Part shown: positions 1 through 6,830 of the stretch, piece by piece
Position numbering within the stretch: the stretch's first letter is position 1
Layout of the letters: the number at the start of each line of letters is the position of its first letter
NCBI GenBank assembly: GCA_015523565.1
Contig: WAKA01000203.1
Coordinates: forward strand, 1-60,174
From: Candidatus Heimdallarchaeota archaeon
Lineage (GTDB): Archaea; Asgardarchaeota; Heimdallarchaeia; Heimdallarchaeales; Kariarchaeaceae
DNA length: 60,174 bases
Direction: 5' to 3'
Made by a program: the position numbers and the translations under genes
Notes under the pieces: generated by a model
What the model was told of the DNA's origin: nothing
Databases searched by the model: none
What the model saw: the letters and a program-made list of their open reading frames with translations, nothing else

Positions 1-2
1 GG

Positions 3-21
3 AGATGTGTATAAGAGACAG
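3..21 (+). other. Tn5/Nextera mosaic-end adapter remnant (artefact)
   Basis: The 19 bases AGATGTGTATAAGAGACAG are the transposase mosaic end used in Nextera-type libraries. Together with the two G bases before them they match the 3' end of the read-2 adapter. This is not genomic DNA; it marks the left contig end as an untrimmed library junction. The neighbouring dihydroorotase reading frame stops exactly here, as expected for an artificial break. Confidence 0.97.
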
Positions 22-212
22 GTATTTGGCATCTCAACAACTGTTCCCACTCCACCCAACCAAGAGGCAACCATCCCACTCAGAAAAGTTTCCTTGTTTT
101 CATGTCCTGGCTCGCGAAAATGAACATGCAAATCAACCATTCTCTTGAGACTTTCCAATCCCTGCCAATCCCTTTGACTTGCATTAGGTAAATTCTGTGT
201 AACCACTACCAT
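21..212 (-). CDS. pyrC: dihydroorotase, N-terminal fragment (cut by contig end)
   Basis: Reading the minus strand from an ATG at 210-212 gives about 64 codons open to the adapter. Residues about 33-64 carry the zinc-binding HVHFREPG signature followed by a Gly-rich stretch and VVEMPNT, the hallmarks of dihydroorotase, the third step of pyrimidine synthesis. The conserved His-x-His and the MPNT motif fit a class I enzyme; the rest of the roughly 400-residue protein is missing because the contig ends. A T/A-rich TATA-like stretch lies about 22-30 bases upstream of the ATG, consistent with a leaderless start. It follows the metal transporter genes on the same strand after 33 bases. pyrB and pyrI lie 9 kb away in this window. 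Confidence 0.85.
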
Positions 213-245
213 ATTATTGTATTTATCAAATAAAAGAACTTATCC

Positions 246-977
246 TCAATGTGTCGTTTTGTAAAAGAAAATCCGAAGAAGGGCTTCATCCAAGTCTGCA
301 TCTTGTGGATTGCCTTCCCATTCAACCGCCTTGTCAATGCAGATAATCCTGTCTGTGTAATCCTTTAACAATTGCAAATCGTGATGAACTGCAATTACAG
401 TCAATCCATATTTCTCATTTAATTCCTTCAACAAATCCATGAACTTTATTGTCATTCTAAAGTCAAGTGCAGATGTTGGTTCATCAAGAAGGATGATTTC
501 CGGTTGTTTTGCCAGCGCCTGTGCCAACATGACCCTTTGAAATTGCCCTCCGCTTAACTGACCAATTGGACGATCTGCCAACTCCGATAGTTGTGTGTCA
601 TTCATGACTCTTTCAATAATCTCCCAGTCTTTTCTGGTCAATCGCTTAAACAATCCTCTTATTGGATACCTGCCCATTGAAACAACATCTTTTACTTTGG
701 CGGGGAATTCCTTTGAATACCCTTTCAATTGGGGCATATATCCAATTCTCATTTGTGTGTCTTTTGTAATGGGCTTCCCAAACACTAGAACCTTTCCTTC
801 TGTTGGTTTGATTAGTCCCAAAATGGTCTTTAATAACGTTGTCTTGCCAGAACCATTTGGACCACAGATCCCTACCATTTCCCCCTTCCAAAAATTCAAA
901 TTTATATTGCATAAAACACTTTGCGTGTTATAGGAAACATAAACCCCCTTCAAAGATATGATGCCTTCTTCCTTCAA
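246..977 (-). CDS. znuC: zinc/manganese ABC transporter, ATP-binding protein
   Basis: A 243-residue ATPase of the metal (ZnuC/MntB/SitB-like) ABC family that would power metal uptake on the cytoplasmic face. Visible motifs are Walker A GPNGSGKTT near residue 40, the Q-loop, the LSGGQ signature near 140, Walker B ILLDEP near 162 and the switch His in AVHHD. The ATG overlaps the permease stop by four bases (ATGA), so the two are translationally coupled. Gene order on the minus strand is binding protein, permease, ATPase. Whether the substrate is zinc or manganese cannot be read from the sequence; the divergent DtxR-type regulator makes a divalent metal very likely. Confidence 0.9.
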   Translation of the reverse strand: MKEEGIISLKGVYVSYNTQSVLCNINLNFWKGEMVGICGPNGSGKTTLLKTILGLIKPTEGKVLVFGKPITKDTQMRIGYMPQLKGYSKEFPAKVKDVVSMGRYPIRGLFKRLTRKDWEIIERVMNDTQLSELADRPIGQLSGGQFQRVMLAQALAKQPEIILLDEPTSALDFRMTIKFMDLLKELNEKYGLTVIAVHHDLQLLKDYTDRIICIDKAVEWEGNPQDADLDEALLRIFFYKTTH

Positions 978-1945
978 TTTTTCTCATCTCCTTTCTGGAT
1001 TTCGCGAAGGTGCTCCTTGAACTCCTCAATCCCTTGATTTTCTCCATGGAAATGAGGTAGGGGACTGATTTCAGGAACATGCTTGAAGTTGCGTTTAAAT
1101 AAGAGAAAGACTGTAGATACCAGTTTCCTCTTTGGAGACAATATGTAGCTTACAACAAAAAGAAATGTTGCCAATAACACTATGACAGATCCCGATGGCC
1201 AATCATAAATAAATGAAAAAAATAACCCCCCCAATGAGGAAAACACTCCAAAAGTAATGGATAACACTATCATCTTGTTGAAATCATATGTGAGCTGATA
1301 TGCAGTTGCCGCAGGAATGACAAGCATTGCAAACACTAAGATGGCCCCAATGGCAAAAATTGAGACATCTATGGCCAATGCAATTAAAACCAAAAAGAAA
1401 TAGTTCATTGCCGTAACTGGCAACCCTGAGGCTATTGCCAACTCCTTGTCAAATGAAATCATGAAAAATTCCTTTTTCAATAGAAAGATGGAAACTGTTG
1501 TTATCAGCGTAAATAGAATCAACAGATTCACATTTCTTTTTGTTATAAGTAAAATTCTTCCAAATAAAATCGCCTGCACATTTGACGTATATGAAGGCAA
1601 AAGCCCAATGAAAAAAATCGCCAACCCCATAAAAGATGCAAAGAAAATTCCTACTATGACATCATCTTCAACTTTCTCGTCCTTGTTGATATAGCCTATC
1701 CCTAAAGCTGTTGATATTCCAAAAAACAAAACCAAAAGCAGTGGGTCTGAAATTCCAAGCAAAAGGGCAAGAGCGGCACCAGCAAAAGCAGAATGTGCTA
1801 TTGCCTCCCCAATGAAAACCATCCCTCTCAGTATGATGAACACCCCTATCAATGAACAAATCACTCCTATTAAAACTGCGGCCAACACTGTTCTTTGCAT
1901 CCAATCATATTGAAACGCTTGAATAAAATCCTCCAATGTTGCCAT
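974..1945 (-). CDS. znuB: zinc/manganese ABC transporter, permease
   Basis: A 323-residue polytopic protein with about eight or nine hydrophobic helices, matching the ABC-3 family (ZnuB/MntC). It would form the membrane channel for the metal delivered by the adjacent binding protein. Typical segments include the N-terminal GEAIAHSAFAGAALALL helix and a C-terminal GPlike segment GSVIVLLATFLFVVSYI. The C-terminus extends about 50 residues beyond the last helix with a His-containing stretch (PLPHFHGENQG), which may bind metal. Its ATG shares one base with the znuA stop (TAATG), and its own stop overlaps znuC by four bases, so the three genes form one operon. Confidence 0.9.
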   Translation of the reverse strand: MATLEDFIQAFQYDWMQRTVLAAVLIGVICSLIGVFIILRGMVFIGEAIAHSAFAGAALALLLGISDPLLLVLFFGISTALGIGYINKDEKVEDDVIVGIFFASFMGLAIFFIGLLPSYTSNVQAILFGRILLITKRNVNLLILFTLITTVSIFLLKKEFFMISFDKELAIASGLPVTAMNYFFLVLIALAIDVSIFAIGAILVFAMLVIPAATAYQLTYDFNKMIVLSITFGVFSSLGGLFFSFIYDWPSGSVIVLLATFLFVVSYILSPKRKLVSTVFLLFKRNFKHVPEISPLPHFHGENQGIEEFKEHLREIQKGDEKN

Positions 1946-2898
1946 TATTGCTTTATCCTCCTGCGTTGTAATAAGACAATCAAAAACATAACTCCCACTG
2001 TTACTTCAAAAGGAAAAGGTAAATTGTCTTGTGGTGTTTCTGGTGTTTCTGGATGTTCCAAGGATTCAATGTTTGTCTTTATCATGCCGATATATGATTT
2101 CCCATCAACTTGGGAAGGATTGACGCTCAAATAGCTTACCTTTGCCCCCGTTCGTACGGCTAGGTCTATGACATCTGAACCGCTCTGGGCTTTGCTTGCA
2201 ATTATCAAGGAGATGTTCTCCTTCTTCATCATGTTCACCAACTCTTGAATATGGGCTGGGCTTGGATCCACTCCCTCTTTCTCTTCAATCACTCCTCTTC
2301 TATCTATCCCTAACAATTCCAAAAAATAGAAAAATGCAGGATGATCTATCACTGCTTTTGTACCTTCCAAAATTTGCCTGGATTCATTGATATTCGCAAT
2401 TAAAAGGTCTAAAGAATCAAGATATGTTTGGAATGTGGTTGATTCAAACGTCCCGACACTATTCAAATGATCAAAGATTTCTTGGCTGACATTTCTCATT
2501 ATTTTGGGGGAAAGCCAATAATGGGGGTTTATTGTATTCAACAAGGGATCTGTTTTAAGATATTTGTCTGCATCAATTGAGAAAAGCTTCCCCTTATAAT
2601 CTGGGTTGTCGTTGATAAATGAAACCAACCACTCGTCCAACTCTTGTATCCCTGTGGAAATAATGACATCTGCTGTGCTAAGCTTTTGAATATCACTCGG
2701 CGTGGGTTCATAGTTGTGTGGGTCTGCATCACCAAGTAAGATTGCATTTACAGATGCCTGATCCCCTACAATTCCTTTGACCACATCCCCTAGAAATGCT
2801 GTTGTTGTCACGATTTCAAAATTCTGTTTTTCTCCATGCACTGGAATGCTGTAAAGCAATAAAAACAACATTAAAAGAAATGTAAGCTTCATTTTCAT
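1945..2898 (-). CDS. znuA: metal ABC transporter, substrate-binding protein (ZnuA-like, C-terminally anchored)
   Basis: A 317-residue cluster A-I (ZnuA/TroA) metal-binding protein. Residues 1-22 form a signal sequence (hydrophobic LLMLFLLLYSIPVHG). Expected ligand histidines are H61 in ADPHNYEPTP, H126 in NPHYWLSP and a third in IDHPAFFYF; the fourth ligand region near ASKAQSGSD is harder to assign. A hydrophobic helix followed by Arg/Lys (VMFLIVLLQRRRIKQ) at the extreme C-terminus would anchor it in the membrane, a common archaeal solution in the absence of a lipoprotein or periplasm. It is the first gene of the znuABC operon and lies behind an inverted-repeat operator and TATA box. Confidence 0.92.
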   Translation of the reverse strand: MKMKLTFLLMLFLLLYSIPVHGEKQNFEIVTTTAFLGDVVKGIVGDQASVNAILLGDADPHNYEPTPSDIQKLSTADVIISTGIQELDEWLVSFINDNPDYKGKLFSIDADKYLKTDPLLNTINPHYWLSPKIMRNVSQEIFDHLNSVGTFESTTFQTYLDSLDLLIANINESRQILEGTKAVIDHPAFFYFLELLGIDRRGVIEEKEGVDPSPAHIQELVNMMKKENISLIIASKAQSGSDVIDLAVRTGAKVSYLSVNPSQVDGKSYIGMIKTNIESLEHPETPETPQDNLPFPFEVTVGVMFLIVLLQRRRIKQ

Positions 2899-2903
2899 AT
2901 GTT

Positions 2904-2917
2904 TACGATAATTCGTA
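2904..2917. promoter_or_regulatory. probable metalloregulator operator, TACGA-N4-TCGTA
   Basis: A perfect 5+5 inverted repeat lies between the znuA start codon and its TATA-like element (minus strand, about 2920-2928). A second half-site TTACGA occurs at 2961-2966 in front of the divergent regulator. The position, downstream of the TATA box and over the expected transcription start, suits repression by the adjacent DtxR-like protein. Function is inferred from position and symmetry. Confidence 0.55.
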
Positions 2918-2969
2918 GATATTTAATGATTATGTAAAAGGTCACATTTGTTTGTTACAATTACGATGG

Positions 2970-2978
2970 TTTATATTT
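2970..2978 (+). promoter_or_regulatory. TATA box of the DtxR-like regulator
   Basis: The AT-rich element TTTATATTT is centred about 24-26 bases before the ATG pair at 2997/3000. This spacing predicts a leaderless or nearly leaderless transcript and argues against the upstream TTG at 2952 as a start, because that codon would precede the TATA box. Confidence 0.5.
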
Positions 2979-2996
2979 GTCGGTATCCAAATAAAT

Positions 2997-3437
2997 ATGA
3001 TGCTTCCTGAAATGCGTGAAAGAGATGCTTTGGTGTTGATGTTTCTTCTTGAATGGGGGCGTCCATTACGTGTCGGTGAAATCAAGAGACATCTAAACAT
3101 GCCTCATTCAACCTTGAATTCAATCATAAAAAAACTCGAAAAGAGGGGACTTGTTGATTGGGAAGAATATTCCAATGTATCATTGACTGAAAAAGGAAAG
3201 AAGGTTTCATCTCATTTACTTAAACATCATAACATTCTCCATCATTATCTTGTGAAGGTACTGGGTATCGATGACAAAGTTGCACATCAGGATAGCTTGA
3301 AGACTGCTGGACTCTTGTCTTGTGATACCATTGAGGCATTGAGAAATGCAAACGAAACATGCAATTTGGAAATCTGCAAGATTGCCTTGAAGGATCATCA
3401 ACCACTTGTGAAAAAAGAAGACTTGGAAATATGCTAA
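2997..3437 (+). CDS. DtxR/MntR-family metal-dependent transcriptional regulator
   Basis: About 146 residues from the ATG at 2997. The first 65 residues are a winged helix-turn-helix (VGEIKRHLNMPHSTLNSIIKKLEKRGLVDW). The following segment has the DtxR-type metal and dimer helix pattern (SHLLKHHNILHHYLVKVLGI, then Cys/Asp/Glu-containing helices ending in ALKDHQPL). Such proteins bind DNA when loaded with Mn, Fe or Zn and repress metal uptake. It is divergent from the znuABC operon with a shared 98-base promoter region containing an inverted repeat, so autoregulation and control of znuA are likely. A MarR-like assignment is the alternative for the N-terminal half alone. No SH3-like C-terminal domain is present. 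Confidence 0.75.
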   Translation: MMLPEMRERDALVLMFLLEWGRPLRVGEIKRHLNMPHSTLNSIIKKLEKRGLVDWEEYSNVSLTEKGKKVSSHLLKHHNILHHYLVKVLGIDDKVAHQDSLKTAGLLSCDTIEALRNANETCNLEICKIALKDHQPLVKKEDLEIC

Positions 3438-3474
3438 TTTTAAATATGTCCAAACAAATGTTTAATGGAGACAA

Positions 3475-3885
3475 ATGGATTACTGTCCTGACTGCAACTC
3501 ACTATTGAGGGACTCTGTGTGTTCAAGATGTTCACAGATTGTCCTCCACGAACCAATACATGACATGGCATGCTGGAATTGCAACCGAAAAACCCTGAAA
3601 TTCAATTCTTCAAACAGGGCACAATGTGAATTCTGCCTCTATTTTTACTTCTTTACGAAAGGTTACCGCAAGATAGATGTTGATGAAGTTTTGCGAAGTA
3701 CTGAACTTAAATGCAATGAATGCAATAGCAGGGTTGTCTATCGTAAAATATCTGAGGCATTTGTCTGTACCAATTGTGGATTGGTCTCTGAAGACGTGCT
3801 TGCAATTGATGATGATCAGAAAATCCGATCCTTTAAACCATCATTGCCTTCACAACTTGAAAGATATAGACCTCTCAACTATTGA
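3475..3885 (+). CDS. multi-zinc-ribbon protein with TFIIB-like C-terminal ribbon
   Basis: A 136-residue protein composed almost entirely of Cys-x2-Cys knuckles: CPDC/CSRC at residues 4-19, CWNC/CEFC at about 33-54, and CNEC/CTNCG at about 80-101. The last ribbon continues with VSEDVLAIDDDQKIRSF, which resembles the B-ribbon of TFIIB (CG-x-V, then an acidic and R-x-F segment) but no cyclin folds follow. It could be a free TFB-ribbon-like transcription accessory factor; that is inference. A TATA-like TTTTAAATA lies about 30 bases upstream of the ATG, inside the gap after the regulator. It ends in an 11-base convergent overlap with the HIT gene. Confidence 0.6.
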   Translation: MDYCPDCNSLLRDSVCSRCSQIVLHEPIHDMACWNCNRKTLKFNSSNRAQCEFCLYFYFFTKGYRKIDVDEVLRSTELKCNECNSRVVYRKISEAFVCTNCGLVSEDVLAIDDDQKIRSFKPSLPSQLERYRPLNY

Positions 3886-4273
3886 ATTCAGATCTTATCT
3901 TTTCTGCTAATTCTTGAAGCTCACTGTTTTCCGCTTGTCGGGCATTTGATGGGTTTAATTCTCCCGCTTTATTGATTGGAATCAAATGAATGTGGGCATG
4001 GGGAACCTCAAAACCTTCCACAGCCAATCCAATCTTTTTGGCGCTGACAGCTCTTCTCAATGGTTCCGACAACTCCCTTACCTTTTTCATCATTTCCATG
4101 TATAGCTCTTCATCCGTCTCAAACAAGTAATCCTCATGCACTTTGGGAATTAATAGGCTATGTCCCTTGTTGATTGGTCGAATGTCCAAAAACATCATGA
4201 ACTTTTCATTCTCCCAAACTTTATGGGAAGGAATTTCTCCAGCTACTATTTTACAAAAGATACAGTTTTCCAT
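3875..4273 (-). CDS. HIT-family (histidine triad) nucleotide hydrolase
   Basis: About 132 residues from the ATG at 4271-4273 (MENCIFCKIV). The family signature PHAHIHLIP, His-x-His-x-His followed by hydrophobic residues, sits near residue 95 and supplies the catalytic histidine for hydrolysis of nucleoside phosphoramidates or dinucleotide polyphosphates. The N-terminal CIFC-KIV and the RPINKGHSLLIPK strand are typical of the Hint branch. The frame is open seven codons further upstream to a TTG, but the ATG aligns with family N-termini. Gene is convergent with the preceding zinc-ribbon gene. Confidence 0.9.
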   Translation of the reverse strand: MENCIFCKIVAGEIPSHKVWENEKFMMFLDIRPINKGHSLLIPKVHEDYLFETDEELYMEMMKKVRELSEPLRRAVSAKKIGLAVEGFEVPHAHIHLIPINKAGELNPSNARQAENSELQELAEKIRSEFNS

Positions 4274-4330
4274 AATTGGCAATCCACTTGTCAATTATAA
4301 ATTTTCAACAATTCCATTGGATTTATGCAA

Positions 4331-4723
4331 TTATTGCATGAACAGACGGTTTGTTTTCTTGTTAATCCCTAAGATCCAAATTCTGTAAATAAAAAGAAGT
4401 GGAACAAATATGTCCATGGGTGCAAATATGCTGACAATGAAAAAATCCATCAATGAAAAGACAAGAAACACTTTTCTTGAAATCTCTTTCAGGGATGCCA
4501 ACCAGAATACTAAAATGAATGACAGCAATGTATCCAACAACAAATAAAATGCAGAAACATAAAGAGCTGAAACAGTCAATGATACAAAAAGAATGAAGTA
4601 ATAAACAGACGATATCAAATTAACAAAAATGAATATGCGAAATCTTAACAAAATATCTTTGTTTTGCAAGAGATGCCATGTGTCTTTTGCATTTGCTCCG
4701 AAAGAAAATGGTGAAATTTCCAT
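4331..4723 (-). CDS. small four-helix membrane protein, function unknown
   Basis: A 130-residue protein with about four hydrophobic stretches (near residues 28-48, 50-75, 85-102 and 104-120), short loops and a basic tail. I recognise no family. Its predicted promoter overlaps a perfect 12-base palindrome (4747-4758). It is tandem with the HIT gene, 57 bases upstream of it, and divergent from the CBS-domain gene. Confidence 0.55.
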   Translation of the reverse strand: MEISPFSFGANAKDTWHLLQNKDILLRFRIFIFVNLISSVYYFILFVSLTVSALYVSAFYLLLDTLLSFILVFWLASLKEISRKVFLVFSLMDFFIVSIFAPMDIFVPLLFIYRIWILGINKKTNRLFMQ

Positions 4724-4746
4724 ATGAAAAAGCCCTGTCTGGTTTT

Positions 4747-4758
4747 GATAAGCTTATC
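4747..4758. promoter_or_regulatory. 12-base perfect palindrome GATAAGCTTATC
   Basis: The palindrome lies 24-35 bases upstream of the ATG of the small membrane protein (minus strand), exactly where a TATA box or operator would be. TTTT on one side and AAAA, offset by two bases, on the other extend the symmetry. Likely a repressor or activator site; no regulator can be assigned. Confidence 0.35.
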
Positions 4759-4942
4759 GTAAAAGATAGGTGGAAATGGGGGTGAATTAAATATTGTTGC
4801 CTTTGACATCATTGGGGAGACTGAAGTAGTTTTTTTCTGTTGTCTTGACCCTTGATGATTTAATATTGTACCATCAACATCATGAGCAAAAGCATCAATG
4901 ATCAAACTTGACTGTAATATCTATAAAATATCCCTTATCAAC

Positions 4943-4980
4943 ATGTATCCTGTTTTTTTTCATTACTTTTCAGGATACAT
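4943..4980. repeat. perfect 10-base inverted repeat with T-rich loop
   Basis: ATGTATCCTG at 4943-4952 is repeated inverted as CAGGATACAT at 4971-4980, with an 18-base loop beginning with eight T residues. It lies upstream of the TATA box (5001-5010) of the CBS-domain gene in a 307-base intergenic region that holds no gene I can support. It could be a regulator site or a transcript-end hairpin. Confidence 0.5.
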
Positions 4981-5000
4981 TTTCCTATGTGGGGAAAAAC

Positions 5001-5010
5001 GTTTATAAAG
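5001..5010 (+). promoter_or_regulatory. TATA box of the CBS-domain gene
   Basis: GTTTATAAAG is centred about 25 bases before the ATG at 5031, which predicts a leaderless transcript and excludes the upstream in-frame ATG at 4908 as the true start. Confidence 0.55.
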
Positions 5011-5030
5011 TCGATTTAAAACTTAAAATT

Positions 5031-5432
5031 ATGAAAATAAAGGATCTTCAAATTGAAGATGAATATTTTGTTATTGACCATGATAAGCCAGTTTTGGATC
5101 TTGCAAGAATGATAACAGAAACTGGCATTCCAGACGCAGTTGTAATGAAAGATGGAAAACCTGTTGGAGTGGTTGATGACTTCGACATTGTTTCAAAACT
5201 TGTGGCAGAAAATAAAGACCCTACTTCTACCCCTGTCTCTGAAATTATGCATGCACCTCCTTATGTAAATCCTGAAACAGATATTGAAAGGTTAAGACAA
5301 ATATTTGATGAAATGGATCCTTCCATTGTCCCAGTTATTGATAATGAGGGGCAATTGCTTGGTGTTGCAACATTGTTTGATGTGTTGTCTGCTGAAAAAA
5401 AACCTCGTTTCAAACTGTTTGGAGGTAAGTAA
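5031..5432 (+). CDS. CBS-domain protein (tandem CBS pair)
   Basis: About 133 residues from the ATG at 5031. Two CBS motifs form a Bateman module: residues about 5-60 (VVMKDGKPVGVVDDFDIVSKL) and 70-125 (VPVIDNEGQLLGVATLFDVL). Such modules sense adenine nucleotides or other ligands and usually regulate a partner. The ATG of the following membrane protein starts directly after the TAA stop with no gap, so the two are co-transcribed and may cooperate. The frame is open upstream to 4908, but that extension is a hydrophobic low-quality translation placed before the TATA box. Confidence 0.85.
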   Translation: MKIKDLQIEDEYFVIDHDKPVLDLARMITETGIPDAVVMKDGKPVGVVDDFDIVSKLVAENKDPTSTPVSEIMHAPPYVNPETDIERLRQIFDEMDPSIVPVIDNEGQLLGVATLFDVLSAEKKPRFKLFGGK

Positions 5433-6602
5433 ATGAGAGGTGGTCGAGGTTCAAGAGGAGGGGGAAGTCGAAGCAGATCCCATAGGTCATCTTACAGACG
5501 AAGACATAGGCATCACAGATATTATGGCTATACACCATATGGATACCGATCTTATGGTACTACAGAAGTGGGAAGAAGGGGTGGGTTTGTGATACTCTTC
5601 ATTTTCCTAAGTTTCTTCTATCTCTTTGGTTCATTGTTTGCATTTATCTTTATTGCCGCTCCAGAACAAAGGAATTTCTATGTTGAATCTGGAAGGCAAA
5701 AACTTATCACGCTCTCTTCAAACTACAAGTCTGTTACTGTTTCTTTTGAAGGTGGAATATATATTACAGATAGTGTTCCTCCAATAATTGGTACACATGA
5801 TGTAGAAGATTCTGAATCAACAACGGTTGGTCCTGATTCTTATGTCTATTGGGTTGTCTATTTGGAACAAAATGTTCAAATGGAAATTAATTGGACTGCT
5901 GATGCTGTCTTAAAAGTCTATATTTTAGAAGGCAGGAGTGAATTCAATAAATGGAAGGACGGAAAAACTCCCTTTGGCTCTTTGAAAGCAACTGACAACT
6001 CTGGAAGCATAGATTATACTGCATCCAAATCAGACGATGTATACATTGCGTTTGAGAACGACGGATTCCCCAGATCTACTGTTTCATTAAGCAGAACCGT
6101 TACCATAAAAGACCCTGTTTATTCATTGGATGGTCTCCAAAAATTCAACAATGGTGATACAATCCCTGTTGAAAAGGAAAAGTATCTCCTTCTTGTCAAT
6201 GATAAAAGTGTTGATTTGGAAGCTTCAATAAACATTGAGAAAAAACTTGGTGTTGAACAGTTCAAGATAATCTGGCTTATTGTCAGCGGAATTTTGCTGG
6301 CTTTTGCCATTTTTGTGATTTACAAGGCAGGCGATAAAAAGGAAGCACGTGCTACAGTACCTCCACCGTCTACCCAACCAATGACTCAACCTACTGGAGG
6401 AACCTATGTCTATACCTCCAATCTTCAGCAACAGCCACACCAGCAACCTCAACAATCTTTACAACAACCTTCAACCTCAAACTCTTGGGTTGGATCAAAT
6501 ATGGTTCGACCTGATCCCTTGTATTGTCCAAATTGTTCTGCACCTTACCTGAAATCTGATAAGTTCTGTGGCAGTTGTGGTGCCGCTCTTCCTGCAAAAT
6601 AA
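5433..6602 (+). CDS. two-helix membrane protein with Arg/Gly/Ser-rich head and C-terminal zinc ribbon
   Basis: A 389-residue protein with a striking order: residues 1-48 are rich in Gly, Arg, Ser, His and Tyr (RGG-like); a membrane helix spans about 50-77; then comes an approximately 200-residue beta-rich ectodomain; a second helix spans about 277-298; a Pro/Thr/Gln-rich linker follows; and the C-terminus is a zinc ribbon CPNC/CGSCG at about 362-383. Both termini would be cytoplasmic, flanking an external domain. It begins immediately after the CBS gene stop. No family recognised. The RGG-like head could bind nucleic acid or acidic lipids, which is speculation. Confidence 0.65.
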   Translation: MRGGRGSRGGGSRSRSHRSSYRRRHRHHRYYGYTPYGYRSYGTTEVGRRGGFVILFIFLSFFYLFGSLFAFIFIAAPEQRNFYVESGRQKLITLSSNYKSVTVSFEGGIYITDSVPPIIGTHDVEDSESTTVGPDSYVYWVVYLEQNVQMEINWTADAVLKVYILEGRSEFNKWKDGKTPFGSLKATDNSGSIDYTASKSDDVYIAFENDGFPRSTVSLSRTVTIKDPVYSLDGLQKFNNGDTIPVEKEKYLLLVNDKSVDLEASINIEKKLGVEQFKIIWLIVSGILLAFAIFVIYKAGDKKEARATVPPPSTQPMTQPTGGTYVYTSNLQQQPHQQPQQSLQQPSTSNSWVGSNMVRPDPLYCPNCSAPYLKSDKFCGSCGAALPAK

Positions 6603-6830
6603 TGCTATTGCTTGAATTTTTAATCTAACTTTTGTATCTTTGTCAATTCCAGAAAAAAATTTAGAATGAAATTTATTGGGAAATTAATTGTGGATTACAT
6701 ATATGCCCATATCTATATTGGAAATGAAAAACCCTGCATTGCAAATAAAAAAATGTGTGGACAGCCTTTTTTTAATAGTGATGAAATGTTATATTAATTA
6801 AATTTATATTGTAATCGTATTTCGAAGAAA

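Noticed and set aside
2952..2996. TTG start for the DtxR-like regulator
   Set aside because: It lies upstream of the TATA element; the ATG pair at 2997/3000 has correct promoter spacing.
4645..4905. 86-codon minus-strand frame upstream of the small membrane protein
   Set aside because: It overlaps the better-supported 130-residue frame in another phase and translates to a composition without conserved character.
6666..6797. 43-codon frame starting ATG at 6666
   Set aside because: No good promoter or ribosome site, and no recognisable features; the spacer is AT-rich, so a chance frame is likely.
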